Source: Candidatus Avelusimicrobium facis
GTDB lineage: Bacteria > Elusimicrobiota > Elusimicrobia > Elusimicrobiales > Elusimicrobiaceae
Assembly: GCA_900762815.1 (NCBI GenBank)
Contig: CAAFHX010000080.1
Span: 1 to 33,216 of the forward strand
Length of the DNA stretch: 33,216 nucleotides
Direction of reading: 5' to 3'
Both the position numbers and the translations under genes were made by a program. Within the stretch, counting starts at the first letter, position 1; each line of letters begins with the position of its first letter. The notes under the pieces are model-generated. The model made no database searches. It was given only the letters and a program-made list of their open reading frames with translations, and was not told the origin of the DNA. Shown one piece after another: positions 8,401 to 15,381 of the stretch.

Positions 8401-10485
8401 TTAGCTTAAATCAATCAGGTGCCAATTTTTTTGGTACAGCTCTTGCAGACGCGCCTTGAAGGCGGCGTGCGCGGGCTTTTGCAGGAGCGGGTCGTCTCGC
8501 AGCAGTTCATCGCGGTCGTCCAAAGCCCATTGCAAAATATTGCGGTCCTTAAAAAAATCCCCGGCTTTAAATTCCAACTCGCCGCTTTGGCGCGTGCCTA
8601 AAATCTCGCCCGGTCCGCGCAGCTGCATGTCCCGCTCGCCGATTTTGAAACCGTCGCAGCTGTCGCAAATAATGCGCAGCCGTTCGCGCGCCACGCTGCC
8701 CTTGTGTTGGGCCACCAAAATACATTGGCTGTCATATTGTCCGCGACCGACGCGCCCGCGCAGCTGGTGCAGGCTGGCCAGGCCAAAGCGTTCGGCATTT
8801 TGAATAACCATGACGGTGGCATTGGGCACGTCTATGCCCACTTCTATGACGGGCGTGGCCACCAAAATATCGGTTTTGTGCGCGGCAAAATCTTTCATGA
8901 CATTCTCTTTTTCGGTGCGGCTCATTTGCCCGTGCAGCATGGCCAGCTTAAACTGCGGGAAAATCTTTTTTAATTTTTCAAACTCTTCGCTGACGGCTTT
9001 GGCGGAAATATTTTCGCTCTCTTCAATCAGCGGATAAACGATATAGGCCTGGCGGCCCTTTTGCACCTCTTGCGCCACGAGGTGATTGGCCTGGTATTCA
9101 TCGGCCTGTTGGGTGGCGATGGGCCGGCGGCCCGGGGGCAGCTCCGTCAGCGTAGAAACCGCTAAATCGCCGTAAAAGGCCAGCGCCAGGGTGCGCGGGA
9201 TGGGGGTGGCCGTCATGGTCAATAGGTCCAGCTTGGCGGTTTTTTCTTTGAGTAAACCGCGCTGGCGCACCCCGAAGCGGTGCTGTTCGTCAATGACCGC
9301 CAGTTTCAAATTTTTAAATCGCACGTCTTCTTGCAGCAGCGCGTGCGTGCCCACCACCACGCACAGCGACCCGTCCGCCAGCGCAGCCAAAATTTTTCTG
9401 CGTTCGGGCGTTTTGGTGCTGGACGTCAGCACCGCCACGGGCACTTTGAGTTTCTTTAAAATCTTTTGGAAGGTCAAATAATGCTGCTCTGCCAAAATTT
9501 CCGTCGGGGCCATAATGGCGCTTTGGTAGCCGTTTTCGGCCGCGAGCAGCATGGCCGACAAAGCCACCAGCGTCTTGCCCGAGCCCACATCTCCTTGCAG
9601 CAGGCGGTTCATGGGCAGCGGGGATTGTAAATCGGCAAAAATTTCATTGATGACTTTCTTTTGGCTGTTGGTAAATTCAAAGCCTAAATTTTGCCGAAAG
9701 GGGGTCAGCAGGTGTTTTTTAATCTCATACGTATAGCCCTTGGCCACGGCCTTGGTTTGGGTGCGTTTAACGCCCCACGCCGTAGCCAAAAGCAAAAATT
9801 CCTCATACGCCAGCCGCGCCCGGGCGTTTTCCAGCTCGGCCAAACTGTTGGGGAAATGGACCGCGCGCAGGGCCTGGGCGCTGCCTAAAAATTTGCGCTT
9901 TTCGGACAAGGCCGGCGGCAAAATATCCGGCTCTCCGGCGGCTTCTGCCTCGTGCAGGGCCTCTTGCATAAACAGGCGGAACTGCTTGTTGGTCAGCCCT
10001 TCGGTCAGCGCGTAAATGGGGGTGATGCGCCCGGCGTGCCAGGCGCTGTCCGGCGCGGCGGCGGGGTAATATTCCTCCACCGTGATTTTATGGTCAAAAA
10101 AATTGTTGCGGTTTTCTTTACGGCCGATGACCCACACCTGTGCATTGGTTTTGAAATCTTTTTTTATCAAAGCAAACGGGTCAAAGCCAAACGCGCGGAA
10201 GGAGCGTTTTTTAAACCAGGTACACTCTATTTGATTGTTTTTTTCATCGGCCAAAAACGCCTTGAAAATCAGCACGGAGCGCGCCGGGATAAGCTGGGTG
10301 CGCAGCACCTTGCCCTTAAATACCGTCAGAGACGGGGGATTGAGCTCTGCAGCGGCGTTTTCGCGCCGGTCTTGGTAGGTGCGCGGATAATAATGCAGCA
10401 AGTCCGCCACGGAAGAAATTCCCAACCGTTCAAACAATTTGGCTTTGGCCGGGCCGATGCCCTTGAGGTGTTCAATTGCGCTCAT
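8401..10485 (-). CDS. recG: ATP-dependent DNA helicase RecG
   Basis: Branch-migrating helicase that remodels stalled replication forks and Holliday-type junctions; 694 aa, normal length. The N-terminus has a helix-hairpin-like LKGIGPAKAKLFERLGI, followed by the wedge/OB domain. Helicase motifs are GDVGSGKTLVAL (I), VIDEQHRFGVRQR (II, DEQH), TMTATPIPRTLAL (III), and HQLRGRVGRGQYDSQCILV (VI). The family C-terminal segment QLRGPGEILGTRQSG is also present. The minus-strand TAAAAT lies exactly 6 nt before the ATG with no SD, so a leaderless message is predicted. It is a single gene, divergent from the TM-helix gene at 10537. Confidence 0.97.
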   Translation of the reverse strand: MSAIEHLKGIGPAKAKLFERLGISSVADLLHYYPRTYQDRRENAAAELNPPSLTVFKGKVLRTQLIPARSVLIFKAFLADEKNNQIECTWFKKRSFRAFGFDPFALIKKDFKTNAQVWVIGRKENRNNFFDHKITVEEYYPAAAPDSAWHAGRITPIYALTEGLTNKQFRLFMQEALHEAEAAGEPDILPPALSEKRKFLGSAQALRAVHFPNSLAELENARARLAYEEFLLLATAWGVKRTQTKAVAKGYTYEIKKHLLTPFRQNLGFEFTNSQKKVINEIFADLQSPLPMNRLLQGDVGSGKTLVALSAMLLAAENGYQSAIMAPTEILAEQHYLTFQKILKKLKVPVAVLTSSTKTPERRKILAALADGSLCVVVGTHALLQEDVRFKNLKLAVIDEQHRFGVRQRGLLKEKTAKLDLLTMTATPIPRTLALAFYGDLAVSTLTELPPGRRPIATQQADEYQANHLVAQEVQKGRQAYIVYPLIEESENISAKAVSEEFEKLKKIFPQFKLAMLHGQMSRTEKENVMKDFAAHKTDILVATPVIEVGIDVPNATVMVIQNAERFGLASLHQLRGRVGRGQYDSQCILVAQHKGSVARERLRIICDSCDGFKIGERDMQLRGPGEILGTRQSGELEFKAGDFFKDRNILQWALDDRDELLRDDPLLQKPAHAAFKARLQELYQKNWHLIDLS

Positions 10486-10500
10486 GTATCTATTTTAGCA
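10486..10500 (-). promoter_or_regulatory. extended -10 promoter of recG, predicted leaderless
   Basis: On the minus strand TGC-TAAAAT (10500-10492) is followed by 6 nt and then the ATG at 10485. No SD fits between them. Confidence 0.65.
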
Positions 10501-10510
10501 ATTTAATTTT

Positions 10511-10519
10511 TGCTACAAT
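10511..10519 (+). promoter_or_regulatory. extended -10 promoter of the TM-helix gene
   Basis: TGC-TACAAT predicts a transcript start near 10526 at the AAAGGAGG ribosome binding site, upstream of ATG 10537. It is back to back with the recG promoter. Confidence 0.6.
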
Positions 10520-10536
10520 GAAAAAAAGGAGGCATT

Positions 10537-11223
10537 ATGACTTTAGAGACGATTTCTACGCACATCAGTGCGCATTTTACGACGATGGCCGCCCAAACGG
10601 GCCGCGTGTTGGCGGCGTTGTTGGTGGCGGTATTGATTTTGGTAATAGGGCTGTATGTGTCGCGCTTTGTGGGGTCCTTTGTCAAAAAGTGGCTGGGCAA
10701 AATGGATTTTGACGGCAAGACTTCCAAGCTGGGCGTCAATGAGCTGTGCGTGCGTTTTGGGTTGGGCAAATCGCCGACGTATATTATTTCTTTTGTGTTG
10801 GCTTGGGCGGTGATTTTTTACGCGGTGGTGCTGGCGGCCGATGTGCTGCATTTGGCCATCATCCGGGATTTGTTTACCCGCTTTTTGGAGTTTATCCCCA
10901 CGCTGTTTGTATCGGTGCTGATTTTGTTTGCCGGGCTGCTGCTGGGCAAATTGCTCGGTAATATTATGGAAAACTCCGCCAAGGCCAATAACCTCAAAGG
11001 CGGCGTGTTGCTGGCGCGGGGGGTGTATGGATTTGTGGTCTTTTTCTGTACGCTGGCCGCTGTGGAAAACTTGGGTTTGGCCAGCCATTTGGTGCGCTCG
11101 GTGGCGGTGGTGCTGCTGGCGTCGTTTGGGTTGGCTTTTGCCATAGCGGTGGGCTTGGGTGCCAAGCCGCTGGTGGAAGAATTTTTACGCGGCATGTTTG
11201 AAAAAGAAAAACACGACAAATAG
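10537..11223 (+). CDS. small membrane protein with conserved mechanosensitive-channel TM helices (CmpX-like)
   Basis: A 228-aa inner membrane protein with four or five hydrophobic helices (about residues 22-50, 82-105, 120-142, 160-178 and 190-212). Two segments, LILVIGLYVSRFVGSFVKKWL and LILFAGLLLGKLLGNIMENS, are repeats of the 'conserved TM helix' family that is linked to mechanosensitive channels and CmpX proteins. The C-terminal helix FGLAFAIAVGLGAKPLVEEFL resembles the pore-lining helix of MscS-type proteins. The cytoplasmic beta domain of MscS is absent. AAAGGAGG lies 4 nt before the ATG. A pilin gene starts 44 nt downstream with no terminator between, so the two may be co-transcribed. 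An osmotic role is only an inference from family. Confidence 0.8.
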   Translation: MTLETISTHISAHFTTMAAQTGRVLAALLVAVLILVIGLYVSRFVGSFVKKWLGKMDFDGKTSKLGVNELCVRFGLGKSPTYIISFVLAWAVIFYAVVLAADVLHLAIIRDLFTRFLEFIPTLFVSVLILFAGLLLGKLLGNIMENSAKANNLKGGVLLARGVYGFVVFFCTLAAVENLGLASHLVRSVAVVLLASFGLAFAIAVGLGAKPLVEEFLRGMFEKEKHDK

Positions 11224-11267
11224 AATTTCTTACAGACAAAACTTATTGAAAAAGGAGCGTATACAGC

Positions 11268-11831
11268 ATGAGGAATTTTTTTAAAAACCGTTTGGGCCCT
11301 ATTTCCGCATGCCGGGGTTTTACGCTGCTGGAGCTGTTGGTGGTTGTGCTGATTATCGGGGTACTGACGGCGGTGGCTTTGCCCCAATACACCAAAGCGG
11401 TGGAAAAGACGCGCATTATGTCCGGGTTCCCCGCGGGGCAGGCCATTGTCCAAGCGATGGATGAATACTATTTAGCCAATGGAAAGTTTTCTGGCAATTG
11501 GGCGGCCATGGTCATCCAACTGCCCGCCGGAGCGACGGACGAAAACGGCCAAGCGCTGACCAGCTTGCCCACCGGCATGAACAAACTGCTTTATTACGGT
11601 GTGGGAACGGCCGCCAAGCGCTCGTACCGCCTGCAAAGCAACGGGCGGCTGCAATATAAGTATTATGCCAATCCGGATGCAAATATTTATTTTTATTCCA
11701 ATTATGCCACCGGCGACAGCTACAAACCGCTGCGCGGCAAAATTACCTGCACTTACGGCAATAAACAAGAGGAACAGCAATGCCGGCGCCTGGGCGCCGT
11801 TAAGCTCAAACAGGGCACCTACGTGTTTTAG
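11268..11831 (+). CDS. type IV pilin-like protein
   Basis: Prepilin of 187 aa. A 17-residue basic leader ends in Gly (MRNFFKNRLGPISACRG). It is followed by FTLLELLVVVLIIGVLTAVALPQYTKAVEKTR, listed here only as the N-methylation site Phe+1, the conserved Glu+5 and the long hydrophobic helix to about residue 40. The head domain has YYLANGKFSGNW and a C-terminal pair of cysteines (TCTYGNKQEEQQCR) that would close the usual D-loop. AAAGGAG lies 10 nt before the ATG. It lacks the palindromic promoter seen at the pilins at 12052, 25017 and 29878. It follows the TM-helix gene and ends at a strong terminator. Processing by a prepilin peptidase encoded elsewhere is expected. Confidence 0.92.
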   Translation: MRNFFKNRLGPISACRGFTLLELLVVVLIIGVLTAVALPQYTKAVEKTRIMSGFPAGQAIVQAMDEYYLANGKFSGNWAAMVIQLPAGATDENGQALTSLPTGMNKLLYYGVGTAAKRSYRLQSNGRLQYKYYANPDANIYFYSNYATGDSYKPLRGKITCTYGNKQEEQQCRRLGAVKLKQGTYVF

Positions 11832-11847
11832 CAGAAACAGGGGACCA

Positions 11848-11892
11848 CGCCAAAGAGCCCCGGGGTTGACCCCCGGGGCTCTTTGGCGTTTT
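11848..11892 (+). terminator. strong intrinsic terminator after pilin
   Basis: An 18-bp perfect stem (11848-11865 with 11871-11888) with loop TTGAC is followed by TTTT. The stem core CAAAGAGCCCCGGGG is shared with the terminator at 13526. Confidence 0.93.
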
Positions 11893-11944
11893 ATGCGGCC
11901 CTGTTTTTGGGTATCGTGGAAATGGGCCCCCCTATTTAAAAGGC

Positions 11945-11973
11945 TTGCTTAAATGTTTTTTTTTTGCTAAATT
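11945..11973 (+). promoter_or_regulatory. pilin promoter, TTGCTT-17-TAAATT with extended TGC
   Basis: -35 TTGCTT (11945-11950), a 17-nt spacer that is mostly a T tract, and -10 TAAATT (11968-11973) preceded by TGC. The same arrangement recurs before the pilins at 25017 and 29878. Confidence 0.6.
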
Positions 11974-12002
11974 TTTCGTATATGCAAAATTTAGCAAAAA
12001 AA
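11959..12002. promoter_or_regulatory. conserved pilin palindrome (operator or leader stem-loop)
   Basis: T7-GCTAAATTTT (11959-11975) is the inverted complement of AAAATTTAGC-A7 (11986-12002), with a 10-nt centre containing GTATAT. It overlaps the -10. Relative to the copies at 24961 and 29821 one base pair differs on both arms (C:G here, A:T there), so symmetry is maintained. Confidence 0.7.
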
Positions 12003-12051
12003 GGCCCGGCGCATTAAAAACGTGTCTGCGGGCCGATTAGGAGGCCTTTCT

Positions 12052-13509
12052 ATGACCAAAAAACAGTTGCTAAAAAAAGCCTTCACGTTGACCGAACTGC
12101 TTATTGTGGTCATTGTGTTGGGGGTATTGTCGGCGGTAGCCGTTCCCAAGTTTTCGCGTGTGTTGGAAACGCGTAAAACGACGGAAGCGGAACATGTTCT
12201 GACCGCTTTGCGTGCCGAGCAGGAGCACCGCTGCGTGTTGGGTAAAGAATACCAGCTCCAAACCGGCCGCACGGAAACCTTGGCCGATGCCAAAAACGGG
12301 AAAAACTATACTTATTCTTTGACGAGAACAGGGGCCAAAGCGACCTCGGCCAAAGGGTATAGTATTCAAATGCCGTCTTATAAAAACGGCGTGCTTTGTT
12401 GCGAAGGAAGCTATTGCAACAGCTTAAATAAGAGTTATCCCTCTTGTAATTCCGTCTCTGTGCCGCAGGACGAGTGTGCCTCCCCGTGTTCGGATTGTTC
12501 CTGCCCGGAATACGCGGCGGATAATCGGTGTGCCTGTGATGCCGGCTATGCGGCGGCGCACTCGTGTGAATGTGCCAATGAGTGCTCTTGCGAGGAAAAC
12601 CCCAACCAAGAGAAATGCAAGAATTGCTCTAACGCCGCGTATGCGGCGGCGCACCGGTGCGAATGTGATGCCAGCTATGCAGCGGCTAATCCGTGCGAAT
12701 GCACGCCCAACGGCTGTGCGTGTCCCGGTTATGCCTCCGCCTATCCGTGTGAATGTTCGCCCAATACCTGCGCCTGCCCCGGCTATGCGGCGGCGCACCC
12801 GTGTGAATGTGCCAATGAGTGCTCTTGCGAGGAAAACCCCAACCAAGAGAAATGCCAGAACTGCTCTAACGCCACCTACGCGGCGGCACACCCGTGTGAA
12901 TGTGCCAATGAGTGCTCTTGCGAGGAAAACCCCAACCAAGAGAAATGCCAGACTTGCTCTAATCCCACGTATGCGGCGGCGCACCGCTGCGAATGTGATG
13001 CCAACTATGCAACAGCTAATCCGTGCGAATGTTCGCCCAATACGTGCGCATGCTCCAGCTATGCCGAAGCCAATCCGTGTGTGTGCGCGCCCAATACCTG
13101 TGCGTGCCCCAGCTATGCCTTTGATAACCGGTGCGAGTGCTCCTCCAACCCGTGCGATTGCCAAGACTATGAGGCGGCGCACCCGTGCGAGTGCTACGGG
13201 CAAAACTCCAAAGAGTGCTGCGAGGCTTCTCACCGCACCTGGCAGAACGGCCGCTGTGTTGACATATGCCAAGACGGGTATTTTTGGAATCAGGAAGCAC
13301 ACGGCTGCGAGAAAGACAGCGGTCTGCGTTGGGAATTGACAGACTGCACGGCGCATCACTGTTGTATGGGTTGTCCCGAGAGTGAAATTGGCCCATATGA
13401 GTGTTCCGGCCCGTGTTCCGAAGAGGGAGACTCTTATACAATTTCCGGCGCATTGTACCCCGGAAATGCATGCCCGGATGAAGAAATTTGTACCTGTATT
13501 TGTAAGTAA
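12052..13509 (+). CDS. cysteine-rich prepilin-like protein with twelve Y-x5-C-x-C modules
   Basis: A 485-aa protein of unknown function. The N-terminus is a class III signal: short basic leader MTKKQLLKKA, then FTLTELL with Glu+5 and a hydrophobic helix to about residue 31. Residue -1 is Ala rather than the favoured Gly, so processing may be partial. Residues 32-115 form a short pilin-like helix. Residues 142-381 are a cysteine-rich repeat array. Residues 382-485 are a further Cys-rich end with TWQNGRC and WELTDCTAHHCCMGC. I count 70 cysteines (14%), mostly in C-x-C pairs. Tyr at 154, 166, 197, 209, 227, 245, 276, 307, 319, 337, 355 and 373 is always followed by Cys at +6 and +8. The start ATG 12052 has AGGAGG 7 nt upstream. 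It has its own pilin-type promoter and terminator. A disulfide-rich stalk, adhesin or metal-binding pilus tip are possibilities; none is shown. Confidence 0.88.
   Translation: MTKKQLLKKAFTLTELLIVVIVLGVLSAVAVPKFSRVLETRKTTEAEHVLTALRAEQEHRCVLGKEYQLQTGRTETLADAKNGKNYTYSLTRTGAKATSAKGYSIQMPSYKNGVLCCEGSYCNSLNKSYPSCNSVSVPQDECASPCSDCSCPEYAADNRCACDAGYAAAHSCECANECSCEENPNQEKCKNCSNAAYAAAHRCECDASYAAANPCECTPNGCACPGYASAYPCECSPNTCACPGYAAAHPCECANECSCEENPNQEKCQNCSNATYAAAHPCECANECSCEENPNQEKCQTCSNPTYAAAHRCECDANYATANPCECSPNTCACSSYAEANPCVCAPNTCACPSYAFDNRCECSSNPCDCQDYEAAHPCECYGQNSKECCEASHRTWQNGRCVDICQDGYFWNQEAHGCEKDSGLRWELTDCTAHHCCMGCPESEIGPYECSGPCSEEGDSYTISGALYPGNACPDEEICTCICK
12511..13194 (+). repeat. in-frame modular repeat array of the Cys-rich pilin
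   Basis: Twelve coding modules start with Tyr and end in C-x-C. Successive Tyr spacings are 12, 31, 12, 18, 18, 31, 31, 12, 18, 18 and 18 residues. The 31-residue type is nearly identical at DNA level in two tandem 93-bp copies (from 12801 and 12894), with a related copy at 12564. All unit lengths are multiples of three, so expansion keeps frame. Confidence 0.9.
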
Positions 13510-13525
13510 CAATCCGGCTTTGCCT

Positions 13526-13560
13526 CAAAGAGCCCCGGGGATGACCCCGGGGCTCTTTGT
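13526..13560 (+). terminator. terminator of the Cys-rich pilin gene
   Basis: CAAAGAGCCCCGGGG (13526-13540) pairs perfectly with 13545-13559 across an ATGA loop. The T run is short (TTGTTAT). It is nearly the same sequence as the terminator at 11848. Confidence 0.82.
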
Positions 13561-13563
13561 TAT

Positions 13564-13592
13564 AAAGAAAACCCCCGGCCCGGGCCGGGGGT
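13564..13592 (-). terminator. terminator of the rpsU-dnaG-rpoD operon
   Basis: A 22-nt perfect GC palindrome (13571-13592) is followed on the minus strand by TTTCTTTATA. It lies 55 nt beyond the rpoD stop and faces the pilin terminator. Confidence 0.8.
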
Positions 13593-13647
13593 GCTATTAA
13601 AATGAGGTTGTGAAGGACGAACGAGAAAGGCCTTTTGTTTTGGTGTC

Positions 13648-15363
13648 TTACTCTTGGTAATCCTTGAGCATTTTGGTGCGGCTGGGGTGGCGCAGTTTGC
13701 GGATGGCCTTGGCCTCTATCTGCCGCACGCGTTCGCGCGTTACATTAAACATTTTGCCCACTTCTTCCAGCGTGCGCGGATAGCCCGAGTCTATGCCAAA
13801 GCGCAAACTGATGATTTTGGCCTCCCGCTCCGACAGGGTAGCCAATACATCGGCCACTTCTTGTTTGCGCAAGAAGTCCACGGCAGAGGTGGTCGGGTTG
13901 GGGCCGTTTTTATCCTCAATAAAGTCTTCCAGGTTGGAGTCCTCATCCTCCCCAATCGGGGTGGACAGAGAAATGGGGTCCTGCATGATTTTCAGCACGC
14001 TTTTGACCTTTTCCACCGACAGGCGCAAGGTTTTTGAATAATCTTCCAGCGTCGGTTCGCGGCCATGTTCTTGGCGGAATTTGTTGGTTACTTTGGTCAG
14101 TTTGGACACCAACTCTTTCATATGCACCGGGATGCGGATGGTGTTGGCCTGGTCGGCTATGGCGCGGTTGATGCTTTGGCGGATCCACCACGTGGCATAG
14201 GTAGAGAATTTAAACCCGCGTTTGTATTCAAATTTTTCCACGGCTTTCATCAACCCCAGACCGCCCTCTTGAATGAGGTCGGAGAGTTCCAAATTGGAAT
14301 TGACGTGTTTTTTGGCGATGGACACCACCAAGCGCAGGTTGGCCTTGATGAGTTTTAATTTATCCTGCAAAATCATATCTTCAAAGAACACGATGCGGTC
14401 ATTGAAGGACAAAAATTCTTTTTCCGTCATGGGCAGCGCTTCCACCATGCGTTCGTGGCGGGCGCGCACACTTTCAATATTGGCCAGCGCGCGCTGCAGC
14501 TCTTGTAAGGTAAATTTGGTTTTCTTTTTAAATTCTTTTTCCGAGATTTTTTTGTTTTCAAACGCGGTTACCAATTTTTTGACGCTGGCGTACGGGCCGA
14601 AATATTCGTCAAAACGAGCCAGGTCGTTGCGGGTTTCGTTGAGGCGGTCGGCCAAGTTCTTGATTTTGTTGGTCAAACGTTTGATTTTATTTTGGTTCAA
14701 ATTCAGCTTGATGATGCGCGCCACCACTTCTTTTTGTTTTTCTTCCAGCAGTTCAATGTTGCGGTTGCGCTTTTTATCGGTCAGGTTGTCCTCACGCAGC
14801 TCTTTCATCAGCTTGGTGATTTCCTGTTCGCGCTTGCCGATAAACTGCGCCGCCTCCTTGAGTTTTTTGCGCATGTTGTTGAGCTCGCGCGTGGTGCGTT
14901 TGCCCCGGGGCATGAGCTCTTTGGTGGTCATTTCCTCTTGGTCCACCAACTCCTCCCAGTTGCAGATTTCGCGCATGGTAATGGGCGACTCCAGCACCAA
15001 TTTGCGCAGCTCTTTTTCGCGTTCGCGGATGTTGCGCGCCAGGGTAACTTCTTCGTCGCGCGTGAGCAGCGGCACGCGGCCCATTTCGGAGAGGTACATG
15101 CGGATGGAGTTGGAAATATCCGGATTGGCCGAGGACCAATCTTCGGTATACGATTCCTTTTCTTCCCGTTCGGCGGCTTTGAATTTTTTATCGTCCACCA
15201 CTTGGATGCCCATATCTTCTAAGGTGCCCATCAGGCCGTCAATATCCTCGGCACTCATAGAGTTGGACGTCAGCGACCGGTTGATTTCATCCAAGGAGAG
15301 CATCCCGCTCTCTTTCCCCGCTTCCACTAATTCTTTTAAAACTTTATTTCCGGAATTTGCCAT
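13648..15363 (-). CDS. rpoD: RNA polymerase primary sigma factor RpoD
   Basis: Housekeeping sigma-70 factor; 571 aa. Region 1.1 is at the N-terminus ([20 protein letters not shown]), and region 1.2 reads [21 protein letters not shown] charged non-conserved spacer covers about residues 130-310. Region 2 has [23 protein letters not shown] and [20 protein letters not shown]. Region 3 follows, and region 4 ends with the helix-turn-helix [28 protein letters not shown]. An AGAGGT ribosome binding site precedes ATG 15363, and the gene starts 18 nt after dnaG. As primary sigma it should read the TGn-TAWAAT promoters seen in this window. Confidence 0.98.
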   Translation of the reverse strand: MANSGNKVLKELVEAGKESGMLSLDEINRSLTSNSMSAEDIDGLMGTLEDMGIQVVDDKKFKAAEREEKESYTEDWSSANPDISNSIRMYLSEMGRVPLLTRDEEVTLARNIREREKELRKLVLESPITMREICNWEELVDQEEMTTKELMPRGKRTTRELNNMRKKLKEAAQFIGKREQEITKLMKELREDNLTDKKRNRNIELLEEKQKEVVARIIKLNLNQNKIKRLTNKIKNLADRLNETRNDLARFDEYFGPYASVKKLVTAFENKKISEKEFKKKTKFTLQELQRALANIESVRARHERMVEALPMTEKEFLSFNDRIVFFEDMILQDKLKLIKANLRLVVSIAKKHVNSNLELSDLIQEGGLGLMKAVEKFEYKRGFKFSTYATWWIRQSINRAIADQANTIRIPVHMKELVSKLTKVTNKFRQEHGREPTLEDYSKTLRLSVEKVKSVLKIMQDPISLSTPIGEDEDSNLEDFIEDKNGPNPTTSAVDFLRKQEVADVLATLSEREAKIISLRFGIDSGYPRTLEEVGKMFNVTRERVRQIEAKAIRKLRHPSRTKMLKDYQE

Positions 15364-15381
15364 GTATGTACCTCTGTTCGG

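Noticed and set aside
12564..13000. Regularly spaced direct repeats that might suggest a CRISPR array
   Set aside because: Repeats are coding, spaced in multiples of three with conserved residues, and no unique spacers or cas genes are present.
12424..13512. Long open frame (362 codons) on the minus strand opposite the Cys-rich pilin, and another on + from 12476
   Set aside because: They are by-products of the repetitive, biased codons of the Cys-rich array; no start signal or family resemblance, and the sense frame has SD, leader and terminator.
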